Shown piece after piece: positions 8,431 to 17,897 of a DNA stretch of 64,000 nucleotides. Within the stretch, counting starts at the first letter, position 1. Each line of letters begins with the position of its first letter. The notes under the pieces were generated by a model. That model ran no database searches, had not been told where the DNA came from, and saw only the letters and a list, made by a program, of their open reading frames with translations. The DNA comes from Oceanicoccus sp. KOV_DT_Chl (lineage in GTDB: Bacteria > Pseudomonadota > Gammaproteobacteria > Pseudomonadales > Dasaniaceae). Made by a program: the position numbers and the translations under genes. The stretch is taken from NCBI RefSeq assembly GCF_900120175.1, contig NZ_FQLF01000001.1:372001-436000 (forward strand), read 5' to 3'.

Positions 8431-9210
8431 ATGTTGTCGATTAAAAATTTACAAGCCAGTGTCGAAGACAAGCAAATTTTGAAAGGTCTTACGCTGGACA
8501 TCAAGCCCGGTGAAGTGCACGCGATCATGGGGCCAAATGGCGCCGGAAAAAGTACCTTGGGCTATGTGATTTCCGGTCGTGAGGGTTACGAAGTCGATGG
8601 CGGTGGTGTCACTTTGAATGGTGTCGATTTGTTAGAGTTGGATGCTGAAGAACGTGCTCGCGCCGGTTTGTTTTTAGCGTTTCAATACCCGGTAGAAATT
8701 CCCGGTGTCAGCAATATGGAATTTATGAAAGCCGCGGTGGATGCCCAGCGCCAAGCGCGCGGTGAAGAGTCGTTAAGCTCAAGAGAATTTTTAAAAATAG
8801 CCAAAGAGGCTTGCGCCCAAGTCAATTTGCCTTTGGATTTTTTAAAGCGTGGCGTTAACGAAGGATTTTCCGGCGGCGAGAAAAAGCGTAATGAAATCAT
8901 GCAGATGATTTTATTAAAGCCCAAACTTTGTATTCTTGATGAGTCAGATTCAGGTTTGGATATTGATGCTTTACAAGTCGTTGCTGAAGGCGTTAATAGT
9001 CAGCGCTCTGAAGGTAGAAGTTTTATTGTAATTACCCACTATCAGCGCTTGCTGGATTACATCAAGCCTGATTTTGTGCATGTGCTGTCTGACGGCAAAA
9101 TAGTAAAAAGTGGCGGCGCTGAATTAGCTCATGAACTAGAAGATCAGGGTTATGCCTGGTTGGTTAAAGGGCCGGAATCAGAGCTGGATTCGCAGGAGCA
9201 GTCTGCATGA
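8431..9210 (+). CDS. sufC: SufC, ATPase of the SufBCD complex
   Basis: A 259-residue ABC-type ATPase. Visible motifs are Walker A GPNGAGKST (about residues 34-42), the SUF-specific signature FSGGEKKRNEI, Walker B CILDESDSGLD and the switch His in ITHYQR. SufC powers conformational change of SufB-SufD during cluster assembly and works in the cytosol. It begins 47 bp after sufB, and its stop overlaps the sufD start by four bases (ATGA), which implies translational coupling. Confidence 0.97.
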   Translation: MLSIKNLQASVEDKQILKGLTLDIKPGEVHAIMGPNGAGKSTLGYVISGREGYEVDGGGVTLNGVDLLELDAEERARAGLFLAFQYPVEIPGVSNMEFMKAAVDAQRQARGEESLSSREFLKIAKEACAQVNLPLDFLKRGVNEGFSGGEKKRNEIMQMILLKPKLCILDESDSGLDIDALQVVAEGVNSQRSEGRSFIVITHYQRLLDYIKPDFVHVLSDGKIVKSGGAELAHELEDQGYAWLVKGPESELDSQEQSA

Positions 9211-10463
9211 GCCAGTGGTTACTGAATGCAGTAAGCCGTGCCGAAGCGGTAGATGATTGGTTGGCGCCGAAGCGGCAGGCATCACTACAATTGTTGCGAG
9301 ATACGCAATGGCCAACGCGTAGGACCGAAGCTTGGAAATACACGCCGTTAGTGGCAATTGCTGATTCGACATTTACCAGTGCGGCGAATCACGCGAAAGT
9401 CAGCGTCGACCCTGTCGAGAGTTTAAACAGTATCGATTTGATATTTGTTGATGGAGAGCTGGTGACGCCGGTGGCCGACAATTTACCCGCTGGCTTATCG
9501 ATAACAGCTTTTGCCGAGGTGTCTGCCGAAGATAAATTGTGGGCAACAGAAACGTTTAGCAATGCCAAGCCGCAGCGGCATTTATTTGGTTTGGTCAACG
9601 ATGCGTTAGCGACCTCGGGTTTATTAATTGATGTAGCGGCAAATGCTGACATAGCGCAACCGCTGCGAGTAGTTGTCAGATTAAGCGAAGGTTGTGAGGC
9701 CCATACGCGGATATTGGTGCGTGTCGGAGAGAGCGCCAAAATTGCTGTGGTTGAAGATTTTGATGGCAGTGCGCCAAGCTTTAATACCGGCTTTGCTGAA
9801 TACGACATCGCTGCAAATGCTGAGCTTGAGCACTACCGTTTCGCCTTGCAGACTGGTGAGGCACTATCTATTGGTGGTAGTCACTTTAACTTGGCGGCCA
9901 AGGCAAAGCTCAATAGCACTTTGGTTGGGTTTGGTAGCAAACTTTCAAGACTCGATGTTGATGTCAATTATTGTGGTGAGTTCGCGGAAACGCAGATGAA
10001 TGCCATTTACTTGCTTGATGGGGAAGAGTTGTTTGATTTGCATAGCACTATTGAACACGCAGTTCCTAATTGTACTACCGAAGAAAATGTTCGCGGTATT
10101 GTGGCTGATCATGCTCGTGCCGTGTTTAACGGTCGTATCCATATTCATCGCGATGCGCAAAAAACGCTGGCCGAATTGAATAATCGTAACTTGTTGTTGT
10201 CGCGTAATGCCGAAATCAACACCAAGCCTGAGCTGGAAATTTATGCCGATGATGTGCGTTGCGCGCACGGCGCTACGATTGCCGAGATTGATAAAAAGGC
10301 CTTGTACTATTTACAGTCGCGGGGCATTAGCAAGGCGCAGGCACAAGTTATGCTGAGCTTTGGTTTTATCAATGAGTTGGTTGATCAAATGCCGAATACC
10401 ATTTTGGCTGAGTGGTTGCGGCCACAGTTGCGTGAGCGTTTTGCGCAAATGGAAGTGAAATAA
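9207..10463 (+). CDS. sufD: SufD, Fe-S scaffold subunit
   Basis: A 418-residue SufB paralogue that completes the SufB-SufC-SufD scaffold. The N-terminal helical part contains RRTEAWKYTPL, typical of SufD. The C-terminal beta-helix carries NGRIHIHRDAQKTLAELNNRNLLLS and the conserved DDVRCAHGATI, with the His used in cluster building. The chain ends with a helix-rich segment. Its ATG overlaps the sufC stop. The frame is intact. Confidence 0.96.
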   Translation: MSQWLLNAVSRAEAVDDWLAPKRQASLQLLRDTQWPTRRTEAWKYTPLVAIADSTFTSAANHAKVSVDPVESLNSIDLIFVDGELVTPVADNLPAGLSITAFAEVSAEDKLWATETFSNAKPQRHLFGLVNDALATSGLLIDVAANADIAQPLRVVVRLSEGCEAHTRILVRVGESAKIAVVEDFDGSAPSFNTGFAEYDIAANAELEHYRFALQTGEALSIGGSHFNLAAKAKLNSTLVGFGSKLSRLDVDVNYCGEFAETQMNAIYLLDGEELFDLHSTIEHAVPNCTTEENVRGIVADHARAVFNGRIHIHRDAQKTLAELNNRNLLLSRNAEINTKPELEIYADDVRCAHGATIAEIDKKALYYLQSRGISKAQAQVMLSFGFINELVDQMPNTILAEWLRPQLRERFAQMEVK

Positions 10464-10470
10464 AGGTTGG

Positions 10471-11721
10471 ATGATGAGTGTTGATATGAATACCGTGGCA
10501 GTTGCAACTTCAGGATTTGATGTTGAAGCTATTCGTGCCCAGTTTCCCATTTTGGCTCGCCAGTTAAATGGTAAGCCTTTGGTGTATTTGGATAACGCTG
10601 CAACTACTCAGAAACCCCAGTGTGTGATTGATGCGCTGGTACATTATTACACCACCTGCAATTCCAATGTGCATCGTGGGGCTCATCAGTTGGCCGATGA
10701 GGCCACGCGTTTATATGAAGGTGCGCGAGATATTATTGCGGATTTTTTGCATGCCGCTAATCGCTGTGAAGTTATCTGGACGTCGGGCACTACTGAATCG
10801 ATAAATGTCGTTGCTAACGGTTTGTCCCAGTTGCTGTCTGCAGGTGAGGAAGTGTTGGTGACAGAAATGGAGCACCACGCTAATTTAGTTACGTGGCAGC
10901 AAGCGTGTTTAAAGGCCGGAGCGACCTTGAAAATTGCGCCGATTAAAGACAGTGGCGAATTGGATCGCGATGCATTTAGTCAGCTGCTTTCCAGTAATAC
11001 TAAGTTGGTGGCGTTTCCTCATGTGTCGAATGCTTTAGGTACATTGAATCCGATCGAGGAACTGACTGCAGAAGCGAAAGCTGTGGGTGCCTGGGTTTTG
11101 ATTGACGGTGCACAGGGTGTTGCTCATGAGTCCGTTGATGTGCAGGCGTTGGACTGTGACTTCTATGTATTTTCAGGGCATAAATTATTTGGTCCCACTG
11201 GTGGTGTGTTGTGGGGGCGTGAGGAATTATTGACCGATTGGCCGGTATGGCAAACCGGTGGTGAAATGATTGCCGAGGTGACTTATCAAACTGCTCGCTG
11301 GAATGTATACCTTACAAGTTAGAAGCAGGTACCCCAATATTGCCGGCGCGATTGGTATGGGGGAGGCCGTACGCTGGTTTTCGCAACTGGATATTGCTGC
11401 AGTGCAGACCCATGAGGCGGCACTCTTGGCGCACGCGACCGAATTAGCTCAGGCAGTTGATGGCTTGAAGTTAGTAGGCACTGCCCCAATAAAGTAGGGG
11501 TGTTGAGTTTTGTGATGGCGCAAGGACACCCGGCAGATATAGGCTTTCTATTGGATCGGCAGGGTATTGCGATCCGCACCGGGCATCACTGTGCTGAGCC
11601 TTTGATGGTGAGGATGCAAGTACCCGGTACTGCCAGGGCATCTTTTTCGCTCTATAACACATTGGCTGAGGTTGATGCCTTATTTGCCGGTTTAAACAAA
11701 GTTAAAACAATGCTGGGCTAA
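10471..11721 (+). CDS. sufS: SufS-type cysteine desulfurase (three apparent one-base losses)
   Basis: A group II cysteine desulfurase, the sulfur donor of the SUF pathway. The N-terminal 275 residues are intact (VYLDNAATTQKP, EHHANLVTWQ, PLP lysine in FSGHKLFGPTG). Three frame changes follow: near 11307 (GTA-ATA expected), at 11336-11337 (one A short in CCAAAT) and at 11484-11487 (four C where five restore the frame). Restored, the sequence continues to the catalytic Cys in RTGHHCAEP and normal C terminus. Three separate one-base losses, each in or next to a short run, point to sequence error. The gene starts 8 bp after sufD, preceded by an AGGTTGG-like ribosome site. Confidence 0.9.
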
Positions 11722-11757
11722 GTCGCGGGCTTGGTGTTACCAGTTGATGGAGTAGAT

Positions 11758-12114
11758 ATGACAGTTGCAAGCTTTGATCCGAATGCCCAAACGGTCAGCA
11801 TGACCGAGGCCGCCTTGCGCCATTTTGAGCGCGCGTTGGCTGGCAAAGAAGGAAAAATTGTTCGTTTAAGCACTAAGGAGAGTGGCTGTACCGGCTATGC
11901 CTATGTGTTGGATTTGGTCGATGCTGCCGAGGACGGGGATGTGGTATTACAGCCCAATGATCAAGTCGGCTTGGCGGTTGCCGCCGATGCCATGGCGCTG
12001 CTGCACGGTACCGAAATAGATTATGTGAATGAAGGTGTGAATAGCGTTATTAAATTCAATAACCCCAATGTGGTGGCCGAGTGCGGCTGCGGCGAGAGTT
12101 TCAGCGTAGCCTAG
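11758..12114 (+). CDS. sufA: SufA/IscA-type iron-sulfur carrier (A-type)
   Basis: A 118-residue HesB/IscA-family protein. The three cluster-binding cysteines are present: SGCTGYAY (first) and CGCGESF near the C terminus. A-type carriers receive clusters from the scaffold and hand them to target enzymes. The ATG at 11758 with GGAG at 11749-11752 is preferred over an in-frame TTG at 11731. Place in the operon, between sufS and sufT, supports a SUF role; the name sufA rather than iscA is based on this context. Confidence 0.85.
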   Translation: MTVASFDPNAQTVSMTEAALRHFERALAGKEGKIVRLSTKESGCTGYAYVLDLVDAAEDGDVVLQPNDQVGLAVAADAMALLHGTEIDYVNEGVNSVIKFNNPNVVAECGCGESFSVA

Positions 12115-12129
12115 CTGCAGGAAAACAAT

Positions 12130-12662
12130 ATGCAGCAATCGATGGTAGTAACCCAGCGCGACTGTCCCGCGCGGCGCGTCCCTTCCGGTGAGCCGGTAAT
12201 TATTCCTGTTGGGCAATTTATATCGATCAACCAAAGTCTAGGGGTAACTATACCGTTACCTGGCAGGGCAATATGCTGCGGATTGATGGCACCGATGCTG
12301 AGGCCATTGGGCAGCAGCCGGAAGTGCTGGAGTTTGTTGATGATGGCAGCGGCCAAATCAATGAGCAGCAAGTCTGGCAGGCGCTGGATAGCATTTTTGA
12401 CCCTGAAATTCCGATCAGCCTGGTAGAGCTGGGTCTGATCTATAAAGTGGCGATTGACCAGGCTGCCGGTCAGGTCAATATCACCATGACCTTAACTGCC
12501 CCCGGTTGTGGAATGGGGCCGGTATTGGTCAGCGATGTCGAATACCGGACCGGTAAAGTGCCTCATGTCAAAGCGGTAAAGGTAGAGTTGGTGTTTGACC
12601 CACCCTGGAGTCGTGAAATGATGAGTGAAGAGGCCCAGTTGGAAGCGGGATTGTTTTTTTAG
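12130..12662 (+). CDS. sufT: SufT, DUF59/MIP18-family Fe-S maturation factor (apparent one-base loss)
   Basis: A protein of about 177 residues. The first part (RDCPARRVPSGEPVIIPVG) is the SufT-specific N-terminal extension. The second is a DUF59/MIP18 domain with FDPEIPISLVELGLIY and the reactive Cys in TLTAPGCGMG, and ends FDPPWSREMMS. The frame changes at the G run 12241-12244: five G instead of four restore QSLGGNYTVTWQGN. SufT is linked to delivery of clusters under Fe-S stress. It sits 15 bp after sufA. Confidence 0.88.
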
Positions 12663-12729
12663 CGGCCTTTATGGCTCAGAACCCCGCAGCACAATGGCAA
12701 TACGGCGAGTTTAAACATGGTTGGCAACG

Positions 12730-13139
12730 ATGGTTAGTACTGACGAAATCCTTGAAGATTTATCCTTTTTTGACGATTGGGAAGAGCGCTACAAATACAT
12801 TATTGATCTGGGTAAGGATTTACCGGCAATGGATGCGTCTCTGCATACCCCGAGCGATTGGTCAAGGGCTGTCAAAGTAACGTCTGGCTAGATGTTCAGG
12901 TTGATCAGAGTGTGCTGAATTTTACCGTTGATAGCGACGCAGTTATTGTCAAAGGTCTGTTGGTGCTGGTGATGGCGGCATTTGATGGTAAGACCGCAGC
13001 GGAAATTACCGCTTTTGATGTCGATGGCTACTTTCGCCAGCTCGATCTGGAGCAGCATTTAAGCCCTACTCGCGGTAACGGTCTGAAGTCGATAGTGGCG
13101 CGTATTCAAGCTATCGCCAAGGCGGCGCAGGCAAGCTGA
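12730..13139 (+). CDS. sufE: SufE, sulfur-transfer protein (apparent one-base loss)
   Basis: SufE accepts the persulfide from SufS and stimulates it. The ATG at 12730 gives MVSTDEILEDLSFFDDWEERYKYIIDLGK, typical of the family. One base is missing at the C run 12848-12851; restoring it gives HTPERLVKGCQSNVWL with the active Cys. The C-terminal part is normal (IVKGLLVLVMAAFDGKTAAEI, LSPTRGNGL). No good ribosome site lies directly before 12730, so a further small error or a start a little upstream is possible. It is the last gene of the operon. Confidence 0.87.
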
Positions 13140-13199
13140 TTGTCTGTGTGGCAGCCAGCCAGAGAATCCTCTAAAAATATCTCCTAAGTGCGTATTATT

Positions 13200-13229
13200 T
13201 ATACTATTTTTCCGTAAATGTGCGTATAA
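13200..13229 (+). promoter_or_regulatory. ndk: candidate ndk promoter
   Basis: A perfect TATAAT lies at 13224-13229 with a weak -35 (TTACTA at 13200-13205, spacing 18). It is between sufE and ndk and would give a leader of about 100 bases. The -10 is convincing, the -35 is not. Confidence 0.4.
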
Positions 13230-13337
13230 TTTGCGGCTCTAAAATTTCGTCGATTGGGCAGGAACCTAATCGCCAATTTACCCTCTCAAGCTTCGGTGAG
13301 GTATTCGCCGGATTAAGATTAAATGACGGAGTCTCCA

Positions 13338-13766
13338 ATGTCAGTTGAACGTACTTTTTCTATTGTTAAGCCCGATGCAGTTGCCAAGAATGTTATCGGT
13401 GAGATTTACAGCCGTTTTGAAAAAAATGGCTTAAGCATCGTTGCAGCAAAAATGCTGCGTTTAAGCCGCGAGCAAGCTGAAGGTTTTTACGGCGAGCATA
13501 AGGGTCGTCCGTTTTTCCCCGCTTTGATTGAGTTCATGACCTCTGGCCCGGTAGTAGTGCAGGTATTGGAAGGCGAAAATGCTATTGCCAAAAATCGCGA
13601 GCTGATGGGTGCTACCAACCCTAAAGAAGCCGCTGCCGGTACAATCCGTGCTGATTTCGCTGAATCAATTGATGCTAATGCTGTTCACGGTTCTGATTCT
13701 CCAGAATCAGCAGCGCGCGAAATTGCTTACTTCTTCGCGACTAGCGATCAGTGTGACCGGGCGTAA
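13338..13766 (+). CDS. ndk: nucleoside diphosphate kinase
   Basis: A 142-residue enzyme that balances nucleoside triphosphates by transferring phosphate from ATP through a phosphohistidine. The motif NAVHGSDS carries the active His, and the N-terminal [12 protein letters not shown] and [12 protein letters not shown] match the family. The start at 13338 follows GACGGAG by 6 bp; an ATG at 13323 is in frame but overlaps that ribosome site. The gene stands between the Fe-S operon and rlmN, the arrangement in Pseudomonas. Confidence 0.96.
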   Translation: MSVERTFSIVKPDAVAKNVIGEIYSRFEKNGLSIVAAKMLRLSREQAEGFYGEHKGRPFFPALIEFMTSGPVVVQVLEGENAIAKNRELMGATNPKEAAAGTIRADFAESIDANAVHGSDSPESAAREIAYFFATSDQCDRA

Positions 13767-13784
13767 GCTCAAGTTGAATGATAG

Positions 13785-14953
13785 ATGACTGACCCTGTTC
13801 AGCACGCATCAGTCGATGCAAACACGAAAGCCCCAGCAGATAAAACCAATCTGTTGGGCTTTCGCGTGAACAGATGGAAGCATTTTTTCTGTCTATGGGG
13901 GAAAAACCTTTCCGTGCCCAGCAAATACTGAAATGGATCCATCATCAAGGTGTCGATGACTTTGATCAAATGACTAACGTCAGTAAAGTATTGCGGGAGC
14001 GGTTAAGTGAGTGTGCTGAAATCCGGCCCCCTGAAATTGTTTCGCAGCACGACTCGAGTGACGGTACCCGCAAATGGGCGATTCGCGTTACTGGTGGCAG
14101 TTTAGTAGAAACTGTATTAATTCCTGATGGCGAGCGCGGTACCTTATGTGTGTCGTCACAGGTCGGCTGCAGTCTGGATTGCAGTTTTTGTTCAACCGGC
14201 AAGCAAGGGTTTCAGCGTGATTTAACCGCTGCTGAAATCATCGGCCAGGTTTGGTTGGCCATAAAATCCTTTGATGGCTTTCCCTCTACCAATAAGCGTA
14301 TTGTTACCAATGTGGTAATGATGGGAATGGGTGAGCCGCTATTGAATTTTGACAATGTCGTTGCTGCGATGAATATCATGCTGGATGATTTTGGTTACGG
14401 GATTTCAAAGCGTCGTGTGACGCTGAGTACTTCCGGCGTAGTACCTGCACTCGATAGATTGGCTGAAGTTGCAGAAGTGTCTCTCGCTATTTCGCTGCAT
14501 GCGCCTAACGATACTTTGCGTAATGAACTGGTACCGATCAATAAGCGCTATCCTATCGCAAAATTATTAGCATCCTGTGAAAACTATTGGTCCAAGCAGT
14601 CGGATACACATCGCGTTACCACCGTCGAATATACGTTGATTGCCGGTGTTAATGACTGTGTCGAGCAGGCAAAAGAATTAGCCGTATTGCTGAAAGATTT
14701 CCCCTGTAAGATCAACCTGATTCCCTTTAACCCGTTTTCATTGTCTGATTATCGCCGTCCCAGTAAAAATGCCGTTGATCGTTTTTGGAAAATACTAAAT
14801 GCAGCGGGTTTTGTTACCACCATTCGCAGCACCCGCGGTGATGATATTGATGCTGCTTGCGGACAACTGGTGGGTCAGGTGGCTGATCGCACGAAACGTA
14901 GCGAACGGCACAGAGCGAACTATACTCAAACTCAGGTATTAAATGTTCGCTAA
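13785..14953 (+). CDS. rlmN: RlmN, dual-specificity 23S rRNA/tRNA adenine-C2 methyltransferase (apparent one-base loss)
   Basis: A radical-SAM enzyme that methylates A2503 of 23S rRNA and A37 of some tRNAs. The cluster motif CSLDCSFC is present, followed by [20 protein letters not shown] and PFNPF. The full N terminus begins at the ATG at 13785 (MTDPVQHAS); near 13858-13861 one base is missing, and restoring it gives [16 protein letters not shown]. The shorter ORF from 13874 lacks the N-terminal helical domain and is an artefact. It ends one base into the next possible start. Confidence 0.93.
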
Positions 14954-14976
14954 TGAAAGATAACGGGATATGGGTA

Positions 14977-15771
14977 ATGAGGTTTCAACATAATAAAGTG
15001 ATTAGAGTGCTGGCTAGATTATTACTGCTGTGTTCATTGTTAGGTTTAGCCGCTTGTGTGACCACAGAACGGGGTGGAATAGGCGACAAGCAAGATGATG
15101 TGAAAGCGCTGGAGTATTCTGTGCAACTAGCGCGAACCTATATTCGCGAAGGTAATTGGCAGGCAGCCAAGCGGCATTTGAAAAATGCACTGGAAATTGA
15201 TGATACCTCCTTTGAGGTCTATGAGGCATTGGCCTTGGTGTTTCAAAATACCGGCGAATTCGAGTTGGCTGAAGAAAATTATAAAAAGTCGATTAGGTTA
15301 AATGGTGATTTTTCCCGGGTTAGAAATAATTACGCCACATTTTTATATTCTCAAAAACGTTATAAAGAAGCCACTGAGCAACTGGAAATCGTTGTTAGCG
15401 ATACCTTGTATGAAAGACGTGCGGCTGCCTATGTGAATTTGGGGCGTGCCTATATGCAGTTGAATAAACTGAATAAGGCCGAAGAGTCTTTTAATCGAGC
15501 TTATTTAATGCAGCGCCGGAATTACGCCTTGATGTATCAACTGGCTGATGTGTATTACCAGTTAGGCGATTATCCAAAATCACAACAATATTATGACGCC
15601 TATCAAGCGCAGGCAAAAAAACAGCCCGCCGAAGCGTTGTGGCTGGGGATTCGCTTAGCCGATAAGTTTGATGATCGAAATAAGCTGTCGAGTTTTGCTT
15701 TAGCGTTGAAAAACTTATATCCAACCTCAAAAGAATATTTGCTGTATAAGGAAGCTTTTGGCAATGAATGA
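14977..15771 (+). CDS. pilW: PilW/PilF, type IV pilus secretin pilotin lipoprotein with TPR repeats
   Basis: A lipoprotein: signal peptide ending LLGLAAC with the lipidated Cys. It is followed by about six tetratricopeptide repeats (for example NWQAAKRHLKNALEIDDTSFEVYEALALVFQ and the AAAYVNLGRAYMQLNKLNKAEESF repeat). The family (PilF in Pseudomonas, PilW in Neisseria) brings the PilQ secretin to the outer membrane. The start at 14977 gives a normal signal peptide; an ATG at 14953 overlaps the rlmN stop and adds eight residues. Position between rlmN and rodZ is the conserved one. Confidence 0.85.
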   Translation: MRFQHNKVIRVLARLLLLCSLLGLAACVTTERGGIGDKQDDVKALEYSVQLARTYIREGNWQAAKRHLKNALEIDDTSFEVYEALALVFQNTGEFELAEENYKKSIRLNGDFSRVRNNYATFLYSQKRYKEATEQLEIVVSDTLYERRAAAYVNLGRAYMQLNKLNKAEESFNRAYLMQRRNYALMYQLADVYYQLGDYPKSQQYYDAYQAQAKKQPAEALWLGIRLADKFDDRNKLSSFALALKNLYPTSKEYLLYKEAFGNE

Positions 15772-16678
15772 TGGTGTCGCTTCAATGATTGATGAGCTGT
15801 TAGCAGATAGTCCTGGGAATGCACTGCGCAAGTCTCGTGAAGCTCAGTCTATGACTGTTCGTGAAGTGGCTGAACAATTGCGGTTGTTACCGCGTCAGGT
15901 AGAAGCGCTTGAATCTGACGATTACGCTAACTTGAACGGTGATATTTTTTGTAAAGGCTATTTAAAGTCTTATGGAAAATTGTTGGGTCTGAATACTGAT
16001 CTTTTAATCGAAGCGTATTTACAAGTCCGTCCGACGGTTTCTACTAAAACAAACTATGCACCTAAAAATTACGGGCCAGTTCAAATTCAAACGCTGGGTA
16101 AAGGCCATTCTCTTCAATATTGGTTTTTGGCTGCCACTCTGCTTGTTATCGCGATTTTGTGGTTGGTATTGGGGGGTGATAGTAGTGCGGAAAAAAATGT
16201 AGTGGTTGAGAGTACTGAAGTTATCGTTGATCAGCAGTTAGCAACTGATGCCGAAACTGCGGCCATTATGGCTGGTAGTGCTATTGATCAGGAGTCTGCT
16301 GATGACATGATAGCAGCGCCCACCGCGACTGATACTTTAGTCGCGGAGGCAGTGTCGCCAGTATTATCCCAATCAACAACAAACGGGCAGCCAAGGCTGA
16401 CGTCAGCAGGCGCAGAAAGCGTTGAGTCCGAGGCTAAAAGCTTGCTGAATTTTAGTTTTACCAATGATTGTTGGGTTGAAGTGAAAGATAGCAATGACAC
16501 AGTTATTTTTGCAAATTTGAAGCGTGCCCGCGACACACTTGAATTGAGCGGTGCAGCCCCCTTTAAAGTATTGCTGGGTTATGCACCCGGGGTTAGCCTT
16601 GATTTTAATGGCGACCCGGTGACGATTACAGTGAATGAGGAGAATAATTCAGCACGGTTTACTGTCGGTCAGTTATAA
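15764..16678 (+). CDS. rodZ: RodZ, cell-shape protein with cytoplasmic HTH and periplasmic DUF4115 domain
   Basis: About 304 residues. An N-terminal helix-turn-helix (residues 17-85: LRKSREAQSMTVREVAEQL, FCKGYLKSYGKLL) binds MreB in the cytoplasm. A single membrane helix follows near residues 125-145 (WFLAATLLVIAILWLVL), then a Ser/Thr/Ala-rich linker and a C-terminal beta domain (FTNDCWVEVKDSNDTVIF) of the DUF4115 type in the periplasm. The start at 15764 overlaps the pilW stop; a TTG two codons upstream is possible. RodZ anchors the MreB elongasome. Confidence 0.93.
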   Translation: MNDGVASMIDELLADSPGNALRKSREAQSMTVREVAEQLRLLPRQVEALESDDYANLNGDIFCKGYLKSYGKLLGLNTDLLIEAYLQVRPTVSTKTNYAPKNYGPVQIQTLGKGHSLQYWFLAATLLVIAILWLVLGGDSSAEKNVVVESTEVIVDQQLATDAETAAIMAGSAIDQESADDMIAAPTATDTLVAEAVSPVLSQSTTNGQPRLTSAGAESVESEAKSLLNFSFTNDCWVEVKDSNDTVIFANLKRARDTLELSGAAPFKVLLGYAPGVSLDFNGDPVTITVNEENNSARFTVGQL

Positions 16679-16737
16679 GTTTTTTGTATTTTACAACGTT
16701 GTAAAGGCTCGTAAAGCGCCAGAGGTTAGTAGCAGTC

Positions 16738-17853
16738 ATGCAGATGGAATCCCCCATTAAACGAAGAAAAACTCGCCAGATTATGGTGGGTAATGTAGCG
16801 GTTGGTGGTGATGCGCCTATTTCGGTACAGAGTATGACCAATACTGATACCTGCGATGTAGCTGCAACGGTGGCACAAATTAAACAGTTAGAAGCTGCGT
16901 GTGCAGATATTGTAAGAGTGTCAGTGCCGACCATGGACGCAGCCGAGGCTTTTAAAAAAATTCGCCAGCAAGTGAGTGTGCCGTTAGTTGCTGATATTCA
17001 TTTCGATTACAAAATTGCCTTAAAAGTTGCAGAATACGGCGTTGATTGTTTGCGGATCAATCCAGGTAATATTGGGCGCGATGATAAAGTGCGCGCAGTT
17101 ATTGATGCTGCCAGAGACAAAAATATTCCTATTCGTATTGGGGTAAATGCCGGTTCTTTGGAAAAAGAATTGCAACGTAAGTACGGTGAGCCAACCCCGG
17201 ATGCCTTGGTGGAATCGGCCATGCGCCACATTGATATCCTCGATAGTCTGGATTTTCAAAATTTTAAATTAAGCGTAAAAGCCTCTGATGTGTTTATGGC
17301 TGTTGCCGCCTATCGAAAGATTTCGGCACAAATAGACCAGCCCTTGCATTTGGGCATTACCGAAGCCGGTGGCTTACGCGGTGGTACTGTTAAATCTGCA
17401 GTAGGTTTAGGTATGCTGCTAATGGATGGCATTGGCGACACTATTCGGGTGTCATTAGCGGCTGATCCGGTTGAAGAAGTTAAAGTGGGTTATGAAATTC
17501 TTAAAAGCTTAAAGCTGCGCAGCAAAGGGATTAATTTTATTGCCTGCCCGAGTTGTTCACGGCAAAATTTTGATGTAGTGGCAACGATGAATGCGCTGGA
17601 AGGTCGTTTGGAAGATGTCACTACACCGTTGGATGTGGCGGTTATCGGTTGTATTGTTAATGGCCCTGGCGAAGCTAAAGAAGCCGAAATCGGTTTGACT
17701 GGCGGTACACCCAAACACTTGATTTATGTCGACGGTGAAAAAGATCATAAAGTTGGCAAAGAAAATTTAATCGATCACCTTGAGGGTTTGATTCGCGATA
17801 AAGTTGCAGTCAAACAAAAGGCGGAACAAGATCTGATTGCCAAGCAATCCTAG
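16738..17853 (+). CDS. ispG: IspG, HMBPP synthase of the MEP isoprenoid pathway
   Basis: A 371-residue [4Fe-4S] enzyme that converts methylerythritol cyclodiphosphate to HMBPP. The TIM-barrel part starts [21 protein letters not shown], and the cluster ligands are the two Cys in ACPSCSRQ and the Cys in [10 protein letters not shown], followed by the family glutamate. It is an Fe-S client encoded a few genes from the SUF operon. The frame is intact. Confidence 0.97.
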   Translation: MQMESPIKRRKTRQIMVGNVAVGGDAPISVQSMTNTDTCDVAATVAQIKQLEAACADIVRVSVPTMDAAEAFKKIRQQVSVPLVADIHFDYKIALKVAEYGVDCLRINPGNIGRDDKVRAVIDAARDKNIPIRIGVNAGSLEKELQRKYGEPTPDALVESAMRHIDILDSLDFQNFKLSVKASDVFMAVAAYRKISAQIDQPLHLGITEAGGLRGGTVKSAVGLGMLLMDGIGDTIRVSLAADPVEEVKVGYEILKSLKLRSKGINFIACPSCSRQNFDVVATMNALEGRLEDVTTPLDVAVIGCIVNGPGEAKEAEIGLTGGTPKHLIYVDGEKDHKVGKENLIDHLEGLIRDKVAVKQKAEQDLIAKQS

Positions 17854-17897
17854 TCAGCTTGATTTAATACTTTAAAGAAAATGTGTAAGGAATAACC

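Noticed and set aside
12671-12880. Separate 69-residue ORF before sufE
   Set aside because: It is the out-of-frame shadow of the SufE N terminus, produced by the base loss at 12848.
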